64,000 nt of DNA from Escherichia hormaechei_A (GTDB lineage: Bacteria > Pseudomonadota > Gammaproteobacteria > Enterobacterales > Enterobacteriaceae), in contig CP170191.1 in assembly GCA_042434945.1 (NCBI GenBank), positions 1,922,001 to 1,986,000 of the forward strand. Direction: 5' to 3'. Shown here one piece after another: positions 27,998 to 36,764 of the stretch. Position 1 is the first letter of the stretch. Each line of letters starts with the position of its first letter. Made by a program: the position numbers and the translations under genes. The notes beneath the pieces were generated by a model. The model was not told the origin of the DNA. It worked only from the letters and a program-made list of their open reading frames with translations, and did not search any database.

Positions 27998-29173
27998 TTA
28001 ATGCTCCTTGCTATTATCAAAGGGCTTAATGACATTTAAAAGGTATTCATCACCAACGCCAGTGACCATTAAAACCGGCTCATTGTTTTTTTCTGATATG
28101 AAAAGTGCCAGAGCAAACACCAACCAAAAATGGTGCTCATTTAAATTACCCAGCATCAAATTTAAATACATTCTCTCACACTCCCATTCAACATTCATAG
28201 ATAAAGATGAGAGTCTTAATATCCCCGAAACTTCTGAAACTTCCTCTGCACTCATATTGCTAAAAAGTACTCTTGTCGTTTTAAGGACATCTGACTGGTA
28301 AGTCATCATGTGGATGACCTCTTGTTTGGTGAGATTTTTGTTGCATACCATTGGTCGCAAGGCTATACCGTTATTGGCTTTTTCAGGTGGTTGCTCTTGA
28401 TGAGTCACCAGCAATATTGAAGCGAACTCTGTTGAGTTAGGAGGGTATTTTTCAAAACTTTCAATGTTTGCAGATATTATTATTGACACCCGATTTTTTG
28501 AGATGTTGGATAATGTATCAAATTCCTGCCCTAATGCTTTACTCCAACAGTAATAATTACGCAAGCAATTTTCATCAAACCCGATCGCAGCCCAGCACTC
28601 TTTAAATATTGAGAAAGTAATATAATTACTATCATAGGTAAATATAACATCAAATATACATGATTCACTCAACCGTAACAGCCTTGTTCTGACAGACGCC
28701 AACAGTTCGTAAATCAGTTGTTCTTCAGTATATAAATCATCGTTATGGCCCCGTAGTTTCAATCGCTGGTTATTATATATTTCAACCGAATGAGACATTG
28801 CCATATCGGTTTGCGATATTACAGAAGGGAGAAACGCTTTATAAGCGGAAACATAAAATTTTTGACTTGCCCATTCAGTCCAGTCTTTCCTGACCAATGC
28901 TGCTTCGCGCTCTCTTGCTTCGAATGCCGACAAACACAAACCATGGTAATAGGTTCTAACGGGAATTATGACAGAAAAAGCTAGGGGCACCGAAAAAACC
29001 AACAGGGTAAGTAATTTTAACAACTCATTATCTTCAGCAGGCAAAATAATTTTAGCCCCAACCCAACTAACCACCACAGTCAACAAAATACTTATGAAAG
29101 AAAAAAACCATTTACTCCATTTAATTCCAGGAATCTTATCGACTGGAGGGATTATTTGTACAGGCCAATTCAT
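27998..29173 (-). CDS. Unknown two-helix membrane protein inside the T6SS cluster
   Basis: A 391-residue protein with two N-terminal transmembrane helices (about residues 25-45 and 55-75) and a long soluble C-terminal part. The start at 29173 has GGAGAATGAT upstream; a GTG nine codons earlier is weaker. It ends 1 bp before the TTG of tssM, so translation may be coupled. Base composition is visibly AT-richer than the flanking tss genes. I do not recognise the family. It may be a T6SS accessory factor, or an immunity or cargo gene linked to the DUF4123 gene upstream. Confidence 0.7.
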   Translation of the reverse strand: MNWPVQIIPPVDKIPGIKWSKWFFSFISILLTVVVSWVGAKIILPAEDNELLKLLTLLVFSVPLAFSVIIPVRTYYHGLCLSAFEAREREAALVRKDWTEWASQKFYVSAYKAFLPSVISQTDMAMSHSVEIYNNQRLKLRGHNDDLYTEEQLIYELLASVRTRLLRLSESCIFDVIFTYDSNYITFSIFKECWAAIGFDENCLRNYYCWSKALGQEFDTLSNISKNRVSIIISANIESFEKYPPNSTEFASILLVTHQEQPPEKANNGIALRPMVCNKNLTKQEVIHMMTYQSDVLKTTRVLFSNMSAEEVSEVSGILRLSSLSMNVEWECERMYLNLMLGNLNEHHFWLVFALALFISEKNNEPVLMVTGVGDEYLLNVIKPFDNSKEH

Positions 29174-29224
29174 ATCATTCTCCATCATTGTTAACAGCAC
29201 ATTTTCTTTAAGAGAAAAAACTTC

Positions 29225-30130
29225 TTAACATGCCATACTGTCAATTATGGATTTAATATCTGAGTATGACTGAAGATCTTTACTGCGATTACTAAATATG
29301 ATCTTCTTAAATACCTCATCCTGATAAAATAGTCGCTGCGCGCTCAACACGTCAAGCCCAAAATCAATAAGATCCTTAGCGGATGTAGAGAAAGTTGAAT
29401 AATAATAATCCAGCGCAGGACTCAATAATTTCATCACATCACGCTCACTAAATTTATGCGGCATTCTCATTTTCCGATATGCTCGCAAAATATTATTAAC
29501 AACTGAAATCCGGCCCATTTCGAATGCATTTTGCTCTGTTAATCCAAGTGAGTAGTTTAATTTTTTTTTGCATTTACCATCACCATTCGCCACCTGAGCT
29601 ATTCCGCCTCCATCAATATAAGACCATGTATTAATATTGCTTAATAGCTGTTGCTTTTGCCATTTATCCAGCGTATACATTAACAAACCAAATACTGATG
29701 GGTCGTAATAGCGAAGTAATATATTACCAACTGATTGAATCGACTGTACGGCGGACAAAGCGACCTGTTCAGCAAGCTGCTCCCCAGTTAAATCCGTCGA
29801 AATCCACGCACAGACGCTGCGCCCTTCCCCGGACTCAAGCTTTTCTATTTTCAACTCATTCAATGAATTGTAAATACTATTCTTAAACAATTGGCCATCT
29901 CTCTCGCTGGAGGCACTAAGAGGGAAAAGGTAAAGTGGTAAAGCCCCCTGAAGTTCATCCTGGCGGAATGTAACAGGGTAAGATTTATATTCTCTAAGAA
30001 TACTGGGCAAAAAAAGTGATGAATGATACTGTTCTAAAGATGCATCTATCAGTAGAAAACATTTCCCATTTTTCCCAAAAGCAGCATTGGTAATTTCTTC
30101 ATGTATATCGTTAAAAAATATACCATCCAT
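29225..30130 (-). CDS. DUF4123 effector chaperone/adaptor
   Basis: A 301-residue protein with the DUF4123 layout: CFLLIDASLEQYHSSLF near residue 25, and NILLRYYDPSVFGLLMYTL followed by INTWSYIDGGG in the middle. DUF4123 proteins load specific effectors onto VgrG; VasW, the adaptor of VasX in Vibrio cholerae, belongs to this family. The start at 30130 has GGTGGGG seven bases upstream; 13 extra N-terminal codons are possible. It lies downstream of the VasX-like effector and its immunity candidate rather than between VgrG and effector. It is AT-rich. Confidence 0.75.
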   Translation of the reverse strand: MDGIFFNDIHEEITNAAFGKNGKCFLLIDASLEQYHSSLFLPSILREYKSYPVTFRQDELQGALPLYLFPLSASSERDGQLFKNSIYNSLNELKIEKLESGEGRSVCAWISTDLTGEQLAEQVALSAVQSIQSVGNILLRYYDPSVFGLLMYTLDKWQKQQLLSNINTWSYIDGGGIAQVANGDGKCKKKLNYSLGLTEQNAFEMGRISVVNNILRAYRKMRMPHKFSERDVMKLLSPALDYYYSTFSTSAKDLIDFGLDVLSAQRLFYQDEVFKKIIFSNRSKDLQSYSDIKSIIDSMAC

Positions 30131-30230
30131 AATCAACCCCACCAGAATAATATCAGAAACACATTTCAATTAATTTATATTTATGACTTTCATAAAACAT
30201 CATTATCTTATTCATATTGAGCCGCCCCTC

Positions 30231-30314
30231 TCAGTAGCGATAGCAATTTTCTCCTGAATAGGTAAATTTCAAACTTGGGCATGCTGGTTTACCTTGATTC
30301 CTGCCGGGGGCAAC
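30231..30314 (-). pseudogene. Second copy of the immunity gene 3' tail
   Basis: This frame, open up to the stop at 30231, reads PGRNQGKPACPSLKFTYSGE followed by NCYRY. The complete gene just upstream (30339-31298) ends PGDKSKPACPSGKFIYSDEG followed by WFYY. The two tails share K-P-A-C-P-S-x-K-F-x-Y-S-x-E at the same distance from the stop. No start codon or body precedes the second copy. It looks like the scar of a former paralogous gene left after recombination. Confidence 0.75.
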
Positions 30315-30338
30315 CAAAATAACAATGTTTTTTTCTGT

Positions 30339-31298
30339 CTAGTAGTAAAACCAGCCTTCATCTGAATAAATGAATTTCCCACTGGGACAGGCTGGTTTGC
30401 TTTTATCACCCGGCTCATACCACTTCCCATTATCTTTTAGTTGCTGCTCATGTTTTTTTGTTATTTTATTGAGATTGATTGTTGCAACACGTCTCATCCC
30501 CAGCAACTGAAATATCTCCTCCGCCAGTTTGCAGCGTGTTGGCGCACAGGCTTTATATGCAAAGAATGCAATCAACCCCGAAATTACAGAAGACACCACA
30601 AAAGCCATTACCAGGAAAAGATAAAACCTCTCAAATAAAGAGACACCATTTGGATTTCCTTTTGAGAGAGAGATAAATACACATACAGAAACAAAAGCCA
30701 CCATCAATATGGTGATTAGAATGAACATATTTTTAATGCGCCACAGCATATGCGCAATATGCCCCATATCACATTTCGGACATACTGACACTATCCGCTC
30801 TTCCGGTAACGCAATGGCATAGACCTCATAATGGTCATGCTGCCACTCAACAATCATGTCCACATCATCGCCAGTCTGAAGTCGGGTGACACCCACCCAG
30901 CCGCGAAACGGCTGGCCATTAATCATCCCCTGCACATATTCCGCCGAATCATTCGATGACTCGCTTTCAGCCATCATTACAGCCCCGACACCCGGGCTCC
31001 CTGCAACTATCGCTGCAGCGGCGGCAGCTCCGCGCTGGCCATCTGATATCTCCGGCAACATGCTGGTCCGGTAGGCAACTGCATCAAAATACTCCCGAAA
31101 ATATTCGCTACGGAAAGACTGCAGTTTCCCTGATATTTTCTCCAGAGGACCATAAGGCGGCAATACCGGCGGCGGCGGAAGCTCACGTGTCCACGGCCTG
31201 CCGTTCATCACCTCAATCTCTCGCTTTGTACGCAGGTCTGCTAATTTTTCTGGCTCAACAAAACGGGAGCATATCTGCTGATTTTCAACTGAATTCAT
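30339..31298 (-). CDS. Putative membrane immunity protein of the VasX-like effector
   Basis: A 319-residue protein with a Pro-rich N-terminal part (RELPPPPVLPPYGP), a soluble domain, and two adjacent transmembrane helices (about residues 190-212 and 228-250). It ends in KPACPSGKFIYSDEGWFYY. CPKCDMGH just before the first helix could bind a metal. Its ATG overlaps the effector stop as ATGA, the tight coupling expected of an effector-immunity pair. The TsiV2 protein, which protects V. cholerae from VasX, is also a membrane protein. The immunity role is inferred from position and topology. Confidence 0.65.
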   Translation of the reverse strand: MNSVENQQICSRFVEPEKLADLRTKREIEVMNGRPWTRELPPPPVLPPYGPLEKISGKLQSFRSEYFREYFDAVAYRTSMLPEISDGQRGAAAAAAIVAGSPGVGAVMMAESESSNDSAEYVQGMINGQPFRGWVGVTRLQTGDDVDMIVEWQHDHYEVYAIALPEERIVSVCPKCDMGHIAHMLWRIKNMFILITILMVAFVSVCVFISLSKGNPNGVSLFERFYLFLVMAFVVSSVISGLIAFFAYKACAPTRCKLAEEIFQLLGMRRVATINLNKITKKHEQQLKDNGKWYEPGDKSKPACPSGKFIYSDEGWFYY

Positions 31299-34063
31299 GA
31301 AATATCCTTTATCGCCCCTTCCAGGGCTTTATTCTGGTCTGTCAGACTGCGGTTGAAAGGTGCTGTACCGAACACGCATTTTCTACACCATATCTGAAGC
31401 TCATCGTCCGATATCCAGGTCACAACCACCTGTAACAAAGTTATCGCAACCATCACTTCCCAGGTCATCAGTACTGCAAGTATTCGGATCCCTAAAATTT
31501 CCCAAGCCAAAAAACCTGTAATTTTCCCAGCTACTTTTTTAGCTATCGGTTGACTAAACTGTTCCAGCAGAAGACCGACTGATTTTGTGACTGCCAGGAC
31601 ATCAACTGTTGTTTTAATAAGCAATACAGAGGAAAGTAAAAAACGATTGCTTTGCAACTCTTCGTAAGTACTTGCACCATCAGCAAACACCGAAATTAAA
31701 GACGCAGTTCCACCCGCTGCCGCCCCAACCCCCTTGACCCAGGCCACTGTAAGCTCACGCGCTTCCAGACCTTTTTCTATTGCCGGCAAAATAACCGACG
31801 TCCCCTGACTCACCATCGCCAGCCCGCTGGCCAGCAGGCTCGCCAGCGGCTTCTTTTCATCCCTTACCTGTCCGCACAGGTAGATAAAATCCATCGCATT
31901 CAGCACCAGCAACAGACTGTTTATTCCCGCCAGCCGGTATTCGGCCTTGCCCTTTTCTGATGCAAAGTGCTCTTCCAGCCTGCTGCTCATTCTCTGTTTA
32001 ATCTCGGCGACTTCATTCCCGCTCGCCATAAAACGTCCACTGCGCCGTATACCTTCCAGCACCGTCTGACGTAACGCCGGGGCATCTTTCAGATACGCAT
32101 TCACTAACGAGTGAACTTCTTCTGAAGGTATTCCCGCCCTTATCATAAATATCAGCCTGAACGCCGTGGTCGCCAGCTTCTCGCCTGCCTTATCCACCCG
32201 CAGAATGCGGCTTACCCTGTCTCCCACCGTGACGATAAACGCATCCGTGTTGAAGAGCTGTACTTCCAGTTTGCTGGCATTTTCCCTCAGCCCCTTCACG
32301 ACACTGTTCATCGATTTCTGGTAATACCCCTCCAGCTTTTTCATATTGCTGACCTGCTGCATCAGGGCTGCCGTCATGGCGGTCGCCGTCAGAGGCGTCA
32401 CGTCCTCGTCCTTTTTCCCTTTCACCGTCGCCAGATACGGCTCCAGCTCACTGATTAGCTGCGGGTTATTGGCCGCCACATGCCGCCACAGCAGATTCCC
32501 GCGATTTTTAGTGCTGTACTCATTCCACCAGCCGTCTATCTTTGCCGCCCCTGCCGGACAACTGTTGATCCCGTGCATGGCCATCCCCACCGCTGACTGG
32601 TAGAACAGCCCTGCCCGCTGTGCCTCGCAGTGGAAATCATCCAGCGTTGCCAGCAGTACCGGTGCACTGAGCCAGTTCACCACGCTGACGATACGCTTCT
32701 GGAAGATAGCGTTAACCGAATCAACCAGGTTCGTGTAGCATGTATCAAAGTTCGCCTGTCGGGTTGCGTTGAGCTTTTTCTGATAGGGTGCCCAGCTCCG
32801 GGCCCGGACTCCACTGAAATCCTGCGAGGGTTTAGGCAGATTTAACGCCAGCTCCTCATCGACCTGCGCCTGTATCGCGGCAACCCGTCGCTGGTGAGCA
32901 GCCAGCGGTTCGGGTGGACTCATCAGCACACTCTCCGGGTATGATGCCGTCACGTTCTGCGCATGCCAGTTTCTCACTAACCTGTCATCTGCCCTGATTT
33001 GTGCCAGCACATCAGGCTTACCCTGATACCTTTTCTCAAGCGCCTGCAGACGCGAATCCAGATATTCGTCTGTCAGCATGGGACCATCAGTTCTTCGTCT
33101 CCGCATTGCGTCCTCCCGAGATTCGGCATTGCTTTCCAGCAGCGTTCTGACGGCATCGAGATTTGTTTTGGTGGCGAACTCAAGCTCACGTTCCTGCAGA
33201 AACTGCGCCTGGCGCCCCAGCACATCCTGGCTCCATCCGTTAAGTTCATGAACAATCCCCACCGGATCCCAGAGTGGAAGCAGCAGCGGCGTCATCCCCT
33301 CACTTCGGTTTTCCATGGCCGTGACCGTCGCGTCTGCCATGCCACTGCGGTTTTTTACCCACGGATACAGACTGGACTGCAGTTTCACCACATCATTATT
33401 AACCCGCCAGGGATCATCCACCGTCGGATCCCAGAGTGACGATGCCCGGCTGACGTTTACCACTTTCGCATCATCCGGACCAGGAAGCAGACCAGAAACA
33501 GAAGGAACCTGATAGTCCAGTACCTGATTCAGGCTTGCCCCGGTAACGTCGGTCCCTGTTTTTGTGCGCTGAGATCCCGCCACCGAAGGCATCACTTTCT
33601 GCATTCTCTCCGTGCGCTCTTCTGGCCTGGTGCGATACCGATCGAGCGTTTCCTGCTCCCACGGATACTGACTGAACGCAAACCACACATTGCCGCACTT
33701 ATCCGGGGATTCAATGCTCATGAACTCGACGTTTTGAGCGATATGCTCGCCCGTTTCGCACAGCGCTTTATCCACCGGTACAGGATTAGACGCCACCTGT
33801 TGCAGCCACAGTGAGCCGTCCGGCGCAACGCTGTAGCACTGCCAGTAATTGGTGCCCTGCTTTCCTTTTTCATAAAAAACGTAAAGGTAGCCCTGGCGAA
33901 GCGCGCGGAGTGTGTACTTTTCATTACTGGCGAGCGTTACCCCGGTGATGCACGGATCATTCGCCCATCCCGGTAAACTAGCATTAATATTTTCCGGCAC
34001 AACAGCATAGCGCACGGGCAGTACTGTCAGGCCTTTCGTTGTGCATAACCCCTGGCATGCCAT
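31295..34063 (-). CDS. VasX-like T6SS effector (BTH_I2691 family), probably membrane-active
   Basis: A 922-residue protein. The N-terminal segment GLTVLPVRYAVVPENI, followed by YTLRALRQGYLYVFYE, is the hallmark of the VasX/BTH_I2691 N-terminal region. The middle is hydrophilic and coiled. The last 220 residues hold several hydrophobic helices (for example FLAWEILGIRILAVLM and VMVAITLLQVVVTW) before DELQIWCRKCVFG. VasX kills by forming pores in the inner membrane, and the hydrophobic C-terminus supports a similar action here. The start at 34063 follows AAGGATGTGAAT. It lies downstream of vgrG and PAAR and is coupled to the immunity candidate. Confidence 0.82.
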   Translation of the reverse strand: MACQGLCTTKGLTVLPVRYAVVPENINASLPGWANDPCITGVTLASNEKYTLRALRQGYLYVFYEKGKQGTNYWQCYSVAPDGSLWLQQVASNPVPVDKALCETGEHIAQNVEFMSIESPDKCGNVWFAFSQYPWEQETLDRYRTRPEERTERMQKVMPSVAGSQRTKTGTDVTGASLNQVLDYQVPSVSGLLPGPDDAKVVNVSRASSLWDPTVDDPWRVNNDVVKLQSSLYPWVKNRSGMADATVTAMENRSEGMTPLLLPLWDPVGIVHELNGWSQDVLGRQAQFLQERELEFATKTNLDAVRTLLESNAESREDAMRRRRTDGPMLTDEYLDSRLQALEKRYQGKPDVLAQIRADDRLVRNWHAQNVTASYPESVLMSPPEPLAAHQRRVAAIQAQVDEELALNLPKPSQDFSGVRARSWAPYQKKLNATRQANFDTCYTNLVDSVNAIFQKRIVSVVNWLSAPVLLATLDDFHCEAQRAGLFYQSAVGMAMHGINSCPAGAAKIDGWWNEYSTKNRGNLLWRHVAANNPQLISELEPYLATVKGKKDEDVTPLTATAMTAALMQQVSNMKKLEGYYQKSMNSVVKGLRENASKLEVQLFNTDAFIVTVGDRVSRILRVDKAGEKLATTAFRLIFMIRAGIPSEEVHSLVNAYLKDAPALRQTVLEGIRRSGRFMASGNEVAEIKQRMSSRLEEHFASEKGKAEYRLAGINSLLLVLNAMDFIYLCGQVRDEKKPLASLLASGLAMVSQGTSVILPAIEKGLEARELTVAWVKGVGAAAGGTASLISVFADGASTYEELQSNRFLLSSVLLIKTTVDVLAVTKSVGLLLEQFSQPIAKKVAGKITGFLAWEILGIRILAVLMTWEVMVAITLLQVVVTWISDDELQIWCRKCVFGTAPFNRSLTDQNKALEGAIKDIS

Positions 34064-34109
34064 ATTCACATCCTTTTTTTAATTAAGCCTGTAAATAAAA
34101 AATTCTTAT

Positions 34110-34376
34110 TCAACCAGTGAAAAAATTAGAGCCTGCGATCACTTTATGGCCGGAACATAGACAAAGCACACGGTCCTGATCCTGTACCAGAACTATGCCA
34201 TTACTGACGATACCAACTGCAGTGGCCAGGATGGGAAATGTTCCCTTACAGACAGTACAGATGGCTTTGTCATTATTTTGTGCCACCTGTTTTCCATCAC
34301 TAAAATAATTCGCAGTTGCAGTAATTATTTTCCCATTACTCGTCCTGTCACCTAAAACGGCTAATTTTGTAGTCAT
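34110..34376 (-). CDS. PAAR-domain spike tip protein
   Basis: An 88-residue PAAR-like protein starting MTTKLAVLGDRTSNGKIITA, with the turn CKGTFPILATAVGIVSNG and a C-terminal CSGHKVIAGS. PAAR proteins cap the VgrG spike and help dock effectors. GAGGAAAAAG precedes the ATG. It lies 15 bp after vgrG and ahead of the effector gene. Confidence 0.85.
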   Translation of the reverse strand: MTTKLAVLGDRTSNGKIITATANYFSDGKQVAQNNDKAICTVCKGTFPILATAVGIVSNGIVLVQDQDRVLCLCSGHKVIAGSNFFTG

Positions 34377-34391
34377 CTTTTTCCTCAAGTA

Positions 34392-36764
34392 TTAGCTAAG
34401 CATCACCACAGCCCCTTGCTGTTGGGCTGCAGAAATTACTCCAGGTTTGCAACCAGAAGGTAGCGAAAGCGTTGAATTTAACGTCGCCGCAGACTGCTGT
34501 TGAACCGCAATACATTTCAACGTGACGTTTTTGCCAGTACCAACTTCAACCCCCGCGTCACTTAACCGTATAAATGCCCCCCCACAAACCAAAAGGATTT
34601 CTTTTTTGGCTGATATGACAACGCTGTTGTCAGAACTGGCAACAGAAAGCTTTTCTTTAGCAAATAAATTCAGCGCGTCCGACTGTGCCTGAATATCTAC
34701 TTTGCCCTCCGAGGCATACATTTTTATTCCCAGTTTGTGTGCAAATAAGCTCAGAATATCGCCCACCGCCAGGGTTAATTTTTTGGCAATGCTAATGTCT
34801 GCATTTTGACCTGCGGTAACAATTAGATTCTCCCCTGCCGAGACTTGTATGCTCGCGGGGGTGACCTGCGCAATTCCTGAAGGGGCAGACAGAAGTAACG
34901 CTTGCTGCTTAAGATCGCTAAGCGTCTGATTCATTAATGTTGTTTGTTTCTCAAGATCGGCTAATTCCGCCTGGGCTGCTTGAGCAGCGTGACGTAATCC
35001 AGAAGTCACCTCTCTGGCAGCGTCAAGTTCTTTGAGCGCAGCTTGCATTTCACGCTGCAGTCCCTTCGCTTTCGCCTGCCCGTCCGCCGAGATGAATAGT
35101 CCTTTCTGCGCCCGGATGGCCCCCCAGCTGTCCGTCCTGAGCTCAAACCCCTCACCGCGCTGCTGTTTCTCGCTGTCGACCAGGTGGCCTAGATTCAGCT
35201 GGCTCTTGCCGCCGTACTCCGTGCTGACCTTGATATGCTCTTTCCCGCGCTCGTCGTCGAGGCGGATTTTGTTGTTCGCCGGCGTGCGCAGCACGTTGCG
35301 TCTGTAGTTGCGGATGGTGACGTGGTCGCCGTGCGCCGAGTCGTGCAGCACACCGGCAATGTACGGCCGGTCCGGGTTGCCGTCCTCAAAACCAATCGCC
35401 ACCTCGGTACCCGCCAGCAGCGGCAGGTGCAGGCCGTAGGTATTCCCGGCGTACGGCCGGGACTGACGGACCCACAGGCTCTCGAACCCTGTCTCCCAGT
35501 TCTCACGGTCAAACAGCATGTTGACGCGGTAGCGGCCGTCTTTATCGATATGCCCGTAGATGTCATTTTCAGTGGTACTGGTGACGCGGGCCGGTAAGGT
35601 ACCGGCCATCACCGGACGTGAACCAGGTTCCGGGCGGAAACTGAAATCCGGACTGTCCGGGATACCGTCAAACCTGACGCAAAAGTCCGCATCACGCTGC
35701 GCATGGCTGTGCATCGCCGTGACAACCACGCCCTGCGCAAACACGTCTGCCACTTCGTACCCGCCGGTGACGGTCAGCAGCATACCCGGAGAGAGCACCG
35801 GACAACTGGTGAAGGCAACGGTCTGCGTCTGGCCATTCAGGTAGCGTTCGTGACGGATGCGGGCATAAAACGCACCGGACTCCGGTGCCGGGTTGCGGTC
35901 ATACGCGCTGCCGGGTGTCAGGTAGTTATCGGCCCAGTGATAGGCCTCACCGTACGTGGTGACATCCCCGCCGGTCGCGTCAACCCGGGTGTTCATGTCC
36001 TCCGTGGCCTGACGGTAGTTGTAGTCGCGGGTGCTGACCTCCTTCTGGACCACGTTATGGTGGCACTCCATATCCCACACCGAGTCCACACCCTGCGAGT
36101 GCTGCCCTGACGGCGGCACCGACGGCAGCGTCAGGCCTTTCTCATACCCCTGCCGGCTGTCGTAAAACTCCACCGCGTCAATGTTGAGGCGCGTGTCGGT
36201 GGTGAAGCGGAACCAGATACCGACCTCACCCAGCAGGCGGGTGATAAAGTGCAGGTCGCTCTCACCGTACTGCATCACCTGCTCGCGGCGCGGGTACTCT
36301 TTACTCAGTGAGAACAGGAAATCCTGGCCACGCATGCCGTGGCGCTCGCGCAGGATTTTCTCCACAATCTGCGGGACGGACATGTCCTGGTAGATGGCGT
36401 TCTGGTGCGAACGGCTGAGCAGGGCCAGACGCGGCTCAAGCGTCACCGCGTAACGGGTTTCATCCTTTGAGGTACCCAGACGTTCAAAACCCGTGACCAC
36501 GCCCTGAATCACCCGCACCGGCTGCTGTATTTTGATGCCGTAACCCTGGTCAACCGGGGCCTGAAGCGTCAGGGAAGCCGCTTTCATCAGCATCATCTCT
36601 TTGCTGATGGCATGGTCCGTGCTGGTGAACTCAATACGGTAGCTGAACGGTGTGCTCAGGGCTTCATCGCCCTCAAACTCCAGCACATCAAGCCCTGCAT
36701 CGCAGTCCTTCACCGACAGCAGGTGATGGCTGTGGCTGAATCTTAACGGAGGATTATTGCTCAT
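34392..36764 (-). CDS. vgrG: T6SS spike protein VgrG (TssI)
   Basis: A 790-residue VgrG with the gp27-like base (about residues 1-380), the gp5 OB-fold region with WVRQSRPYAG (about residue 430), a DUF2345-type C-terminal extension, and an alpha-helical insert near residues 570-620 rich in Ala, Leu and Gln. The last part reads as repeated beta strands and ends AAQQQGAVVMLS, with no known enzymatic domain. The ATG overlaps the clpV stop by 4 bp (ATGA). It probably carries the PAAR protein and the VasX-like effector. Confidence 0.93.
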   Translation of the reverse strand: MSNNPPLRFSHSHHLLSVKDCDAGLDVLEFEGDEALSTPFSYRIEFTSTDHAISKEMMLMKAASLTLQAPVDQGYGIKIQQPVRVIQGVVTGFERLGTSKDETRYAVTLEPRLALLSRSHQNAIYQDMSVPQIVEKILRERHGMRGQDFLFSLSKEYPRREQVMQYGESDLHFITRLLGEVGIWFRFTTDTRLNIDAVEFYDSRQGYEKGLTLPSVPPSGQHSQGVDSVWDMECHHNVVQKEVSTRDYNYRQATEDMNTRVDATGGDVTTYGEAYHWADNYLTPGSAYDRNPAPESGAFYARIRHERYLNGQTQTVAFTSCPVLSPGMLLTVTGGYEVADVFAQGVVVTAMHSHAQRDADFCVRFDGIPDSPDFSFRPEPGSRPVMAGTLPARVTSTTENDIYGHIDKDGRYRVNMLFDRENWETGFESLWVRQSRPYAGNTYGLHLPLLAGTEVAIGFEDGNPDRPYIAGVLHDSAHGDHVTIRNYRRNVLRTPANNKIRLDDERGKEHIKVSTEYGGKSQLNLGHLVDSEKQQRGEGFELRTDSWGAIRAQKGLFISADGQAKAKGLQREMQAALKELDAAREVTSGLRHAAQAAQAELADLEKQTTLMNQTLSDLKQQALLLSAPSGIAQVTPASIQVSAGENLIVTAGQNADISIAKKLTLAVGDILSLFAHKLGIKMYASEGKVDIQAQSDALNLFAKEKLSVASSDNSVVISAKKEILLVCGGAFIRLSDAGVEVGTGKNVTLKCIAVQQQSAATLNSTLSLPSGCKPGVISAAQQQGAVVMLS

